This document shows, piece after piece, positions 18,061-24,931 of a DNA stretch of 37,604 nucleotides. The stretch is from positions 1 through 37,604 of the IMG/VR virus record IMGVR_UViG_3300021185_004185; one strand, 5' to 3'. How positions within the stretch are numbered: the first letter of the stretch is position 1; each line of letters starts with the position of its first letter. This DNA comes from a virus. The position numbers and the translations under genes were made by a program. Under the pieces are notes generated by a model. That model saw only the letters and a program-made list of their open reading frames with translations, searched no databases and was not told the DNA's origin.

Positions 18061-18521
18061 CGCCTACCTCCTGGTGTAAAATAAAATCCAATAATTAGAG
18101 GCAACACTACGGTTGCTTCGAAAAGTGCAATATGTCCTGTTGTAACGACCAGAGGGGCTTGCTCAGCTGGAAAACTGAGGAGCCCGAATAAAAACTCTCT
18201 CCGCCCTTCTCCCGTAATGTTTGTTGTACTGATGAGTGGAACCGAGGGGTAGATGGTTGTGATACAGGTGATGAAGGAGAGTGTGCACATGCCGATAAGA
18301 GCAAGCATCCTACGAGTAGCACGAGTAAAAGCTCCACTAGGTCCGCTATTAAGCGCTTGTTGAAATTGTATAGCTTGTTCATTATTTCGGCACTCCCTTG
18401 CCATTTCCATTTCATGTTTAGCCGAGCGTGAATCGGTAATCATGCCAAACACGCCTTTAAGAATACTACCCATTGCAGCTGAACCGCCTCCGGTTAAAAA
18501 CAATGCAAGTAACTCAAACAT
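18057..18521 (-). CDS. Multi-pass membrane protein of the late operon (holin-like?)
   Basis: This 154-residue protein has an N-terminal hydrophobic segment (LLALFLTGGGSAAMGSILKG), then a charged helix (DSRSAKHEMEMARECRNNEQ, AIQFQQAL), then two membrane segments (MLALIGMCTLSFITCITTIY and EATVVLPLIIGFYF). Proteins of this layout (Gly-rich first segment, Glu/Arg-rich helix, C-terminal membrane pair) occur in many podoviruses and are usually annotated as hypothetical or holin-like. A virion-associated role is also possible. The ATG lies about 7 bases after a near-consensus -10 (TATTAT), with a TTGACC box 17 bases upstream, so this gene may head its own late transcript. An out-of-frame lipoprotein-like ORF is nested inside it. 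Confidence 0.65.
   Translation of the reverse strand: MFELLALFLTGGGSAAMGSILKGVFGMITDSRSAKHEMEMARECRNNEQAIQFQQALNSGPSGAFTRATRRMLALIGMCTLSFITCITTIYPSVPLISTTNITGEGRREFLFGLLSFPAEQAPLVVTTGHIALFEATVVLPLIIGFYFTPGGRR
18107..18382 (-). CDS. Nested lipoprotein-like ORF (Rz1-like spanin candidate)
   Basis: In another frame of the membrane-protein gene, a frame from a possible ATG at 18382 (a longer start at 18415 also exists) begins MNKLYNFNKRLIADLVELLL. A hydrophobic run and a perfect lipobox follow (LLLSAC, Cys at about residue 32). After the Cys comes a Ser/Pro-rich stretch (AHSPSSPVSQPSTPRFHSS). That is the layout of an outer-membrane spanin (Rz1): short N-region, signal, lipobox, Pro-rich mature chain. 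In lambda Rz1 is nested out of frame in Rz, but here the host gene is not a clear Rz. No Shine-Dalgarno sequence is seen at either start. Coincidence is possible since the outer gene is itself hydrophobic. Confidence 0.35.
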   Translation of the reverse strand: MNKLYNFNKRLIADLVELLLVLLVGCLLLSACAHSPSSPVSQPSTPRFHSSVQQTLREKGGESFYSGSSVFQLSKPLWSLQQDILHFSKQP

Positions 18522-18525
18522 AACT

Positions 18526-18556
18526 ATATAATATATTAGGTCAGAACTTAGGTCAA
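18526..18556 (-). promoter_or_regulatory. Late palindrome copy 4 with sigma-70-like promoter
   Basis: On the minus strand a TTGACC box (18556-18551) is followed after exactly 17 bases by TATTAT (18533-18528), and the ATG of the membrane protein starts 7 bases later. TGACCTAA occurs twice, inside the -35 and again in the spacer, so a regulator could bind over the promoter. The half-palindrome TAATATATTAGGTCA covers 18529-18543. Confidence 0.65.
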
Positions 18557-19312
18557 TGAATAGTAATCAGTCCAGTCATCAAACACCTGGTCGATTGAAT
18601 CATTCTGTATTTCAAAATCAGTAACAATCATTTCGTATATCTTACCCGTGAAGTAATTTCCTGCATCTTTACCCATACAGCATACTGAAAGTGGTGATGA
18701 CAATTCGAGCGAGCGTACTGACTTACCTGTACTCCCAGATACATTAGTAATATTTATTTCATCTGAGAAATTTGCCACATATCCGTCTCGCTTCAATTCA
18801 GGACTATCAAGCCCGCCAAATAATAATTGCTTGTCGCTTAACTTATAGTAAGAAAATCGCATATAAGCAGAACCCACATCCATTGATAACTCATGAGTCG
18901 CGCTAAATCCTGAGAAGACTGGCTCCCTGCCAGTTCCGTCAGGGTCACAAACTACAAATACTCCAACATCTTTTGTTAGATACTGCGTGATAGGAATATC
19001 AAAAAATGAAGACCCATTGAAATTTAAGTAATATCTAGAGCCGTCCTTTCCTAGTGTTACATCCCCGTACGCAATTGCGTCATGTTGAGAGTGATTATAC
19101 CTAGATTTTTGATCAAATATTCCTTTAACTCGACTGCCCACCTTGGTTGATATGTTATCCAAGGTTATTGGCTCATCGTCATTATCTAGTAAGAGTGGGC
19201 CTCTGTAATTCTCCCTTACATTACGATTACAGGAGAATGCAAATAAAGGCTTCTCTGTTAATGCATCAACAGGAAGGTTGAAATCAATAGACTCAACATT
19301 AACCCCAAGCAT
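18548..19312 (-). CDS. Virion protein with arabinofuranosidase-B/concanavalin-like domain
   Basis: I choose the ATG at 19312 (254 residues, MLGVNVESIDF) because it forms TAATG with the upstream stop; a start at 19348 would overlap by 37 bases. Residues about 25-110 read FAFSCNRNVRENYRGPLLLD, then VKGIFDQKSRYNHSQHDAIA, then YYLNFNGSSFF. This matches the pattern of arabinofuranosidase-B-type beta-sandwiches in phage appendages (YSLR-x-L-x4-Y-x-G-P-x3-V-R ... YDQSGN). The catalytic residues are not evident by eye, so it may be a binding domain only. It lies among small appendage genes after the capsid. Polysaccharide binding is an inference. Confidence 0.6.
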   Translation of the reverse strand: MLGVNVESIDFNLPVDALTEKPLFAFSCNRNVRENYRGPLLLDNDDEPITLDNISTKVGSRVKGIFDQKSRYNHSQHDAIAYGDVTLGKDGSRYYLNFNGSSFFDIPITQYLTKDVGVFVVCDPDGTGREPVFSGFSATHELSMDVGSAYMRFSYYKLSDKQLLFGGLDSPELKRDGYVANFSDEINITNVSGSTGKSVRSLELSSPLSVCCMGKDAGNYFTGKIYEMIVTDFEIQNDSIDQVFDDWTDYYSLT

Positions 19313-20010
19313 TATGCAATTGGAGTTAGGTCGCCTATAGCAAACCAATCACTACCTGTCCAATAAACCGTAGCGGATGAATAAGCCTGAGATAAGCCAG
19401 GGTGCTTTGCCTTTAGCGTTCCTGCCTCTGTTGCAATAACTGTAAACGCACCCTGCTTTGCGTTAATAACATCAAAGGTGAAACCAGTAGGTATACCGAA
19501 AGCAGGAAGAGTTAAGGTCACACTAGCAGCATCGGGTTCGACATGAATTATTTTAGATTTATCATCTATGGATATTGTCTTATTTTGAGTGACAACTTCT
19601 ATTGCTCGAAGAAACTTTAAATTTCCCGCCACATCCAAATCTCCTCTTATCCCTTGCCCTATGGATACGCTACCATCTATTGTAACATCTTCATAGAACT
19701 TACCATTGTCGGCATAAAGATTATAATCTTTTACCGATATAGGAAGTCTGACTTTATTTGCATCGGGGTATAGTTGTAAGTCAACAAATGGTCTCTCCCT
19801 ATTATCAAATAAAAGACTATCCCACTCAAGCGTATCATGTACCTGTGACTTTATTGCACTGATATCAGATTGAGGAATCGGGTCATTAACCGAGTCCTTT
19901 AAATCTCTAGGAGTTGGAGGGGTTGGTGTATTACCAGGTTCTGCCTGACTACTCTTGCCCGTCTTAAGGCTAAGGTATTGCGTGTCTGAATATGATGTTG
20001 GGTCAATCAT
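19312..20010 (-). CDS. Virion appendage protein, beta-rich
   Basis: This 232-residue protein begins MIDPTSYSDTQYLSLKTGKS, then a Pro-rich linker (EPGNTPTPPTPRD). A beta-rich body follows with a short fibre-like repeat (YEDVTIDGSVSIGQGIRGDL, DVAGNLKF). Its C-terminal half (TISIDDKSKIIHVEPDAASV, TLTLPAFGIPTGFTFDVINA, then GTLKA... VYWTGSDWFAIGD) is a compact beta domain of the type seen at the tips of phage fibres, where a short 'LPxxGxxxG' strand pair occurs. It is coupled by ATGA to the gene upstream and by TAATG downstream. I do not recognise a catalytic site. It is probably a neck or fibre-tip protein. Confidence 0.55.
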   Translation of the reverse strand: MIDPTSYSDTQYLSLKTGKSSQAEPGNTPTPPTPRDLKDSVNDPIPQSDISAIKSQVHDTLEWDSLLFDNRERPFVDLQLYPDANKVRLPISVKDYNLYADNGKFYEDVTIDGSVSIGQGIRGDLDVAGNLKFLRAIEVVTQNKTISIDDKSKIIHVEPDAASVTLTLPAFGIPTGFTFDVINAKQGAFTVIATEAGTLKAKHPGLSQAYSSATVYWTGSDWFAIGDLTPIA

Positions 20011-20996
20011 GACTCTTCATAAAATCCAGTAAGATAAATTGGGTCAGTATTATCCTTATACTCCCCTGCAATTGAGCCAAGGCTTTTAACCATTAATTCA
20101 TCGGTTGATAAGGAAAGGCTAAATACAGTCGAAGAAGATGTTGGTAGCACCTCAAAATCACGGTCCGCAGGATTAAATAAATACATTCTAAATTCATCAA
20201 CCAATGCACCCTCTCCCTCTGCCCCAACTCGATAAGAATTATAGGCAAGATTTTCAGCTTTAATTGTATCTACCACCCCCTCTTTAATTAAGTATCTAAC
20301 CTCATTTTGAAACGCATAGTACTTAATAAATCCAATAGATGGAGCAAAAACAATCTCAAGCCTAACTGCTGAATTAGGGTCAACCTTTATGGCACTATCA
20401 GTATCAACGCCACCTTCAGTTGTACCGAGGAATCCATCTTTTGTGTAAATACCTACCACTAAGTTTTTCGAGCCATCATAAAGACCAAGACCAGTAAGCT
20501 TAGACGCTAACCTCGGGCGAAATAAAGAAGATACTTTAGTTCCGTCAGGAACGACTCCATTGTAACTTTCCCCCTGTTTGGTTATCTTGTCATTTATATA
20601 AACAGACCTTCTTCCCTGGAGTATCTCCATTATCGGCGTCCTTGTCTCATCATTTGAGTCAGGAGTTGTTACGCCATTACCTTCCCATCCATTTACTCCA
20701 TCGATGGTTTGACCGTCTGCATACGGATCCGCATCAAATGAACCTAAGATTGAAGGGTTCCATGTCTTAGCCAAGGCAATTTCTTTACCGGATGTATTTG
20801 AAATTCTAACCTGATCAGATTTGAAATATGGAAGCTTTACATAACTATCCGCACACATCACCCCAAATATACCATGCCCTGCTGGCTTTTGGGACACCAT
20901 TAAGCGACCTTGGTTTGTTGCAAGAATAGGAACCTCTGAATCTTGAACAGTTGGGTATATTGGAGGATATCCGTCTTTTTCCCTTAAGGTATTCAT
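20007..20996 (-). CDS. Virion protein of unknown role (LamG/jelly-roll-like pattern)
   Basis: This 329-residue protein begins MNTLREKDGYPPIYPTVQDS, then PILATNQGRLMVSQKPAGHG. Its middle alternates short strands with polar loops (FRPRLASKLTGLGLYDGSKN, LVVGIYTKDGFLG, AVRLEIVFAPSIGFIKYYAF), which is a jelly-roll or LamG-like pattern; no Cys pair or metal site stands out. The start forms an ATGA overlap with the 57-residue membrane gene. Because it and the two genes that follow share the coupled junctions and beta-rich composition, they probably form one appendage set attached near the head or neck. I do not recognise the family. Confidence 0.55.
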   Translation of the reverse strand: MNTLREKDGYPPIYPTVQDSEVPILATNQGRLMVSQKPAGHGIFGVMCADSYVKLPYFKSDQVRISNTSGKEIALAKTWNPSILGSFDADPYADGQTIDGVNGWEGNGVTTPDSNDETRTPIMEILQGRRSVYINDKITKQGESYNGVVPDGTKVSSLFRPRLASKLTGLGLYDGSKNLVVGIYTKDGFLGTTEGGVDTDSAIKVDPNSAVRLEIVFAPSIGFIKYYAFQNEVRYLIKEGVVDTIKAENLAYNSYRVGAEGEGALVDEFRMYLFNPADRDFEVLPTSSSTVFSLSLSTDELMVKSLGSIAGEYKDNTDPIYLTGFYEES

Positions 20997-21166
20997 TTTT
21001 TAATTAATTGTTTTATTTTAATAATTGTCCAAACGCATGTCAGGGAAAGCAGTATAATATTCATAACGCTTTCAAAGTCGCCAAATGTAACAACCCCAAG
21101 AACTCCGGTATTTACACCTATTACGCGCAGGCCATCCAGTATTTCACTAATCGAGTCATCACTCAT
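20993..21166 (-). CDS. Small membrane protein, holin-like candidate (57 aa)
   Basis: A 57-codon frame begins MSDDSISEILDGLRVIGVNT, then a hydrophobic Gly/Val segment (GVLGVVTFGDFESVM). A second membrane segment (NIILLSLTCVWTIIKI) follows, and it ends KQLIKK. Its ATG forms an ATGA overlap with the stop of the gene upstream, and its TGA overlaps the next ATG the same way, so it is a coupled member of the operon and unlikely to be noise. The two hydrophobic segments and basic tail fit small phage holins, but small structural membrane proteins look similar. No endolysin gene lies next to it, which weakens the lysis call. Confidence 0.7.
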   Translation of the reverse strand: MSDDSISEILDGLRVIGVNTGVLGVVTFGDFESVMNIILLSLTCVWTIIKIKQLIKK

Positions 21167-21552
21167 TTCTTCTTCCTAGACCTCTTTGGTTTTGGACTAT
21201 CAACAACTTCGACTTCAGCTACTTCAGCTTCAGTTACCTCAATCTCACTAAGGTCTACCTCCACAGACTCCACACTTTTTTCCTGAGCCGTTGTTGGCTT
21301 TGTTGGGTCGGCTGATGTTAATATTTCTTTTCGATTGGGGTCTTGATTCAGATTCTTTTTTTTTAAAATATCTTCGTAAAAAGCCTCATCTACCTCAATT
21401 ACTTGCTCGTGCTCTAATAGCTTTTCGGCAATATCACCGCCAATCTTTAAGACCCCTATCCAACCACTTAACGACTGAACCGACTTGAATTTAAAAAAAT
21501 CTCGCCCTGCCTTATATTCCCTCGTGGCGTTATTCGTATATAAAAATTTCAT
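21163..21552 (-). CDS. Small late protein after capsid, acidic linker and basic tail
   Basis: This 129-residue protein begins MKFLYTNNATREYKAGRDFF, then a compact domain (VQSLSGWIGVLKIGGDIAEK, LLEHEQVIEVDEAFY). That start resembles small head-completion or decoration proteins. The second half is low complexity: an acidic repeat (VEVDLSEIEVTEAEVAEVEV) followed by a basic end (PKPKRSRKKK). The strongly polar tail suggests a flexible element that contacts DNA or another virion part. It is preceded by the capsid terminator on the same strand, so it needs read-through or its own promoter. No family recognised. Confidence 0.65.
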   Translation of the reverse strand: MKFLYTNNATREYKAGRDFFKFKSVQSLSGWIGVLKIGGDIAEKLLEHEQVIEVDEAFYEDILKKKNLNQDPNRKEILTSADPTKPTTAQEKSVESVEVDLSEIEVTEAEVAEVEVVDSPKPKRSRKKK

Positions 21553-21600
21553 AATAAAGAAAAAGAGGGAGGCCCCGCATACGCAGTGCCCCCCTCCCTA
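21553..21600 (-). terminator. Rho-independent terminator after the capsid gene
   Basis: On the minus strand AGGGAGG (21599-21593) pairs with CCTCCCT (21572-21566), followed by TCTTTTTCTTTATT. It lies 28 bases after the capsid stop. It would reduce read-through into the appendage genes and help set a high capsid level. Confidence 0.8.
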
Positions 21601-21627
21601 ATAAACCAGTGAATGAAAGAAGGGTGA

Positions 21628-23403
21628 CTACTCAGTTGTGACCGATGGTGCTTCTCCACTAAAGTTTTGGATAATGAGGTGACGCTCAGGTCGATCCATC
21701 ATAGTTGTCCAAGTAGTAGAGCGAAGTGAGTATTCCTTAATTACGGCACTCATGCGGCACTTATAAGCATCCATGACTTCAGGAGCCGGATTCTTACGAG
21801 TAACAGAATTAGTTCCTGCAATTCCAACTTTAATGTCAGACCAATCTAATAACCACAATGCACGCGAGCGTGACTTGGAGTCATATCCAGTTATGGATGT
21901 GTCTTTTGGAGTTGCTGAAATTAAATCATCAAAGTACTGGTCATGAAATACCGCAAGTTGGATACCAATCTCAGGAATGTCGTACTTGTTGTAGTTAAAC
22001 AACATGATTCCGTTATGCTCAATCTTTTGATTGATATCTGCATTACGAACTGTATCCCAACCATACTTCGCTTTGTAGTAATTATTCATTACAGTGAAGA
22101 TGTTGTTCGCAGTAACACGGTCAGTCATGACATCAATAACTTGAATGCTATCTCCATCTGCCTCACGATTACGCTTTAAGTAGTACAACTGTTGGAATAA
22201 GTAATCCAAGTCAAGTTTTGCACCTTGATTATCAACTACACGATTTGCGTCACGAAGTTGAGTGTGAAGGCCAAGAGCATTTGATTTATACTCAAGAACA
22301 CAATCAGAACTGCCTGTGCGAGCACCCTCGGGGTCAACAACAGCAGGGAGATTCATGTAAGTCTCAGGAGTTTGATTCTCATCAATCTTTTGACCGTACC
22401 ATACTGAACGCATCCATGCTTCGTCAGAAAGTTGACTTGCGCGCTTGTTCTGCTCGGCGAGAGGTTGGTAAACAAAGTTCTGTAAGAACGGATTTGTTTT
22501 ACCAGTCATAATTGACTCAAGAGTAGCTTTGTACTGGTCATCAACAATGCGAGATTCGCGAGTTGTTTGAAGCCAATTTACAATCAAGTGATTACTTAAA
22601 TCAGAAGGTTGATTGTGGCACCACTCTTCGTAATCATTAACCGAATTTGCTCCAGTCTGAACTACACCGACTCCGAATTGATAAGCTGCTTTTGCACCTT
22701 CACTTAATGCGGCATATGCAGTAGAAGTTATATTTGGCTCAAGAACGAGAGTTGCCTTTGCTTCACCACCAGAAGGAGTAGCATCAACTGCGGAAACAAT
22801 TTTGTAAACTAAGTCTTTAGCTTTCTTGTCTTCCCCCCATGAGCTTACAATAACAGTAGCACCAGGTAGGAAGTATCTGTCAATTAATGAAAGATTTGAC
22901 TTCCATGGAGAATCACCAAGGTCAACAGTGCATGACCATGCCCCTGCGTGTAATCCGTTTGTTCCTGCACCAGAAGCAGCTTCTCCACCAGAACCGGCAA
23001 AGTAATTACTATTGATTTGGGTTCTTTGTCTTCTTTGGATGTAAGGAAGAATCAAAGACTGTGTTTCAATCTTTTGCTGATTAAGTAATGGTTTGATGTT
23101 CGTGATACTCGATCTAATTAAAGAGGAGAATCCTTTTTCTTGAACTCCAAGCATTTTAGCTTCAGCGGCAGATGCAATCACGCGAGCGAGGTCAATTTCC
23201 TTATTGGAGAGACCTTCAAACTCAGCAGGAGTCATACCCTTGATGCTGGCGTTAGTAAGTGTACAACCGGTACTGGAGTCTACACTTACGATGCGAGGAA
23301 GAAAATCTCCACTAGCATTCAATGCGCCAGGTGCCTTTACTAGACTTCCGTTAGAAGATGTAGCGGGCGTACTCAGTTGCGAGTTATCGAATGGATTTGC
23401 CAT
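21628..23403 (-). CDS. Major capsid protein
   Basis: This 591-residue protein follows portal and scaffold, has no membrane segment, and is directly followed by a strong terminator, the usual signs of the major capsid gene. It begins MANPFDNSQLSTPATSSNGS, has a helical stretch (NKEIDLARVIASAAEAKMLG) and a long middle (WLQTTRESRIVDDQYKATLE). An HK97-like C-terminal region carries DYLFQQLYYLKRNREADGDS, VMTDRVTANNIFTVMNNYYK and LFNYNKYDIPEIGIQLAVF. At 591 residues it is long for T7-like capsid proteins (about 345) and may carry insertions. The leader is A/T-rich with no Shine-Dalgarno sequence but has a copy of the late palindrome 24 bases upstream. Confidence 0.8.
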   Translation of the reverse strand: MANPFDNSQLSTPATSSNGSLVKAPGALNASGDFLPRIVSVDSSTGCTLTNASIKGMTPAEFEGLSNKEIDLARVIASAAEAKMLGVQEKGFSSLIRSSITNIKPLLNQQKIETQSLILPYIQRRQRTQINSNYFAGSGGEAASGAGTNGLHAGAWSCTVDLGDSPWKSNLSLIDRYFLPGATVIVSSWGEDKKAKDLVYKIVSAVDATPSGGEAKATLVLEPNITSTAYAALSEGAKAAYQFGVGVVQTGANSVNDYEEWCHNQPSDLSNHLIVNWLQTTRESRIVDDQYKATLESIMTGKTNPFLQNFVYQPLAEQNKRASQLSDEAWMRSVWYGQKIDENQTPETYMNLPAVVDPEGARTGSSDCVLEYKSNALGLHTQLRDANRVVDNQGAKLDLDYLFQQLYYLKRNREADGDSIQVIDVMTDRVTANNIFTVMNNYYKAKYGWDTVRNADINQKIEHNGIMLFNYNKYDIPEIGIQLAVFHDQYFDDLISATPKDTSITGYDSKSRSRALWLLDWSDIKVGIAGTNSVTRKNPAPEVMDAYKCRMSAVIKEYSLRSTTWTTMMDRPERHLIIQNFSGEAPSVTTE

Positions 23404-23426
23404 AATATATTTTTTGTTAATTAAAT

Positions 23427-23444
23427 ACCTAACTTATTAGGTCA
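23427..23444 (-). promoter_or_regulatory. Late palindrome copy 3, upstream of major capsid gene
   Basis: ACCTAACTTATTAGGTCA lies 24 bases before the capsid ATG in a gap of about 165 bases. The rest of the gap is A/T-rich with no gene; a weak stem (ATAACTT / AAGTTAT around 23446-23471) lies next to it. Confidence 0.6.
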
Positions 23445-23569
23445 GATAACTTATATTAACGAAAAGTTATATAAAAATTGGCACAAATCGTTTTTTACAT
23501 GATTTTTCTACAAAACGTACAAATACTAGTTTACTTTTTTATATTAAAATTAGGTTTTACAACTTAAAA

Positions 23570-24907
23570 CTAAAGACCTAGGGCGGATAAAACAGGGTTC
23601 GCTTTTTCCTTACCTTGAGCTTCCTGATTTACATTATGACCCTGTCTTGGTGCTGGCTTAGGTTGCCTTGGGGTCTGCTCAACTGATTGACTTACAGCAC
23701 CTTGTGACCTTACATATCCAGACTTTCTTAATCTCTCCTCGTTAGCATTGAGTTCATTAGTAATGTAAAGTTTCGCGGAGTCATGGGCCATTGATACAAC
23801 ATCATTATCTGTTAAAGTGTATGATTTGGACTTTTCCTTGGAACTTAATTTTCCGAAGTCCTCCCTGCGAACAAACTTTTTTCCGTCTTTTTCTGGCATA
23901 GAATGCTGTAAATTATCCAACCAGGTAGCTAATCTTATGTGCGTATCATTGGTTGGGTCGAACTTTTTCAATCCACTGCTAATTTCATGGAACGCAAACA
24001 TTGCTCCTTGGTGAAAAGTTGCAACTTTATCAACGATATCAAACTCAATAGGGTTCTGCTCATAAGCAACATCTGAGCCTTTACTATTAATTACTTCTCT
24101 CATGCCCTCCGGGATTAAATCTTTGATACTTTCCCTAGTAGCTTCTTTTAGTTTATTAACGGTAGGTTCTACCTTTAAGACTCTTTGCTGTTCTTTCAGT
24201 TTTTCAATTTCAGGCGTCAACTCAGATATAGTTTCCTGCTTTGCGCGATTCATCGTTCTTTTTTCAATTACCTTCTCCAGGTCATCCTGAGAGAATTTAG
24301 GCTTTTTACGCTGAAGGAAATTTTGATACTCATAGTCTGTTTCATCAAACTTAGCATTCGGGTCTTCGATTAATCGCTCGTCTATATATTTCTTTTGCTC
24401 ATCAAAGAAATTTAAATATTCCTTAGCTAAACCTTTATGCTCACTGAAGTTCTCTTCTGCAAATTTAGCTAACTGATACCTTTTATCCTGGTCTTCGGTT
24501 AGAACTACCTCAGGTTCAGGTTCAGGTTCAGGTTCAGGTTCAACCTTAGGTTCGGGTTGTGGATCAGGTTCGACCTCACTTGGTTCTGGTAGCCCCCCTT
24601 CAAATAAATTCTTATCGAACTTTTCAAGATTCCTCGGTTGTTCTTCTTTAACCTCTTCCTTGGATTCCGGTTCAGGTTCTACCTCTGTCGGTTCAGGGGT
24701 AGGTTCGTTAATAATATCCGTTAACGCAAGTGGCTCATTAGGGTCAAACCCTTGCCCTACCTCTTGCTCCGCCTCTTGCTCCGCCTCTTGTTCTTGAACT
24801 GGCGTAGACTCCTCTGACTCTGCCGCGGCAAAAAGGGAGTCCAGTAATGAATTCCCTACTGTCTTTTCTTCTTGTGGTTCACTTTCACTAGTTACTTCTT
24901 CACTCAT
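23570..24907 (-). CDS. Probable capsid scaffolding protein
   Basis: This 445-residue protein is very acidic in its first 150 residues, with Glu/Pro repeats (EPTEVEPEPESKEEVKEEQP, and EPEPEPEPE encoded by a CAGGTT hexamer repeat). A long charged helix follows (KPKFSQDDLEKVIEKRTMNR, ELTPEIEKLKEQQRV), and the C-terminus has a Gln/Pro-rich tail ending NPVLSALGL. Acidic N-terminus, helical middle and a position between portal and capsid are typical of podovirus scaffolds; the C-terminal region would bind capsid subunits. Lengths near 300 are common, so this is a long member. Its start lies 24 bases after the portal stop. Confidence 0.75.
   Translation of the reverse strand: MSEEVTSESEPQEEKTVGNSLLDSLFAAAESEESTPVQEQEAEQEAEQEVGQGFDPNEPLALTDIINEPTPEPTEVEPEPESKEEVKEEQPRNLEKFDKNLFEGGLPEPSEVEPDPQPEPKVEPEPEPEPEPEVVLTEDQDKRYQLAKFAEENFSEHKGLAKEYLNFFDEQKKYIDERLIEDPNAKFDETDYEYQNFLQRKKPKFSQDDLEKVIEKRTMNRAKQETISELTPEIEKLKEQQRVLKVEPTVNKLKEATRESIKDLIPEGMREVINSKGSDVAYEQNPIEFDIVDKVATFHQGAMFAFHEISSGLKKFDPTNDTHIRLATWLDNLQHSMPEKDGKKFVRREDFGKLSSKEKSKSYTLTDNDVVSMAHDSAKLYITNELNANEERLRKSGYVRSQGAVSQSVEQTPRQPKPAPRQGHNVNQEAQGKEKANPVLSALGL
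24511..24542 (-). repeat. CAGGTT hexamer repeat in scaffold gene
   Basis: About 5.3 copies of CAGGTT encode Glu-Pro repeats in the acidic part of the scaffold. Change in copy number would keep frame. Confidence 0.85.
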
Positions 24908-24931
24908 TTACTATACTGGTTATTGCACATT

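Noticed and set aside
22615-22624. A further GTGGCACCAC copy in the capsid gene
   Set aside because: Single isolated copy within coding sequence; treated as chance and not part of the origin cluster.
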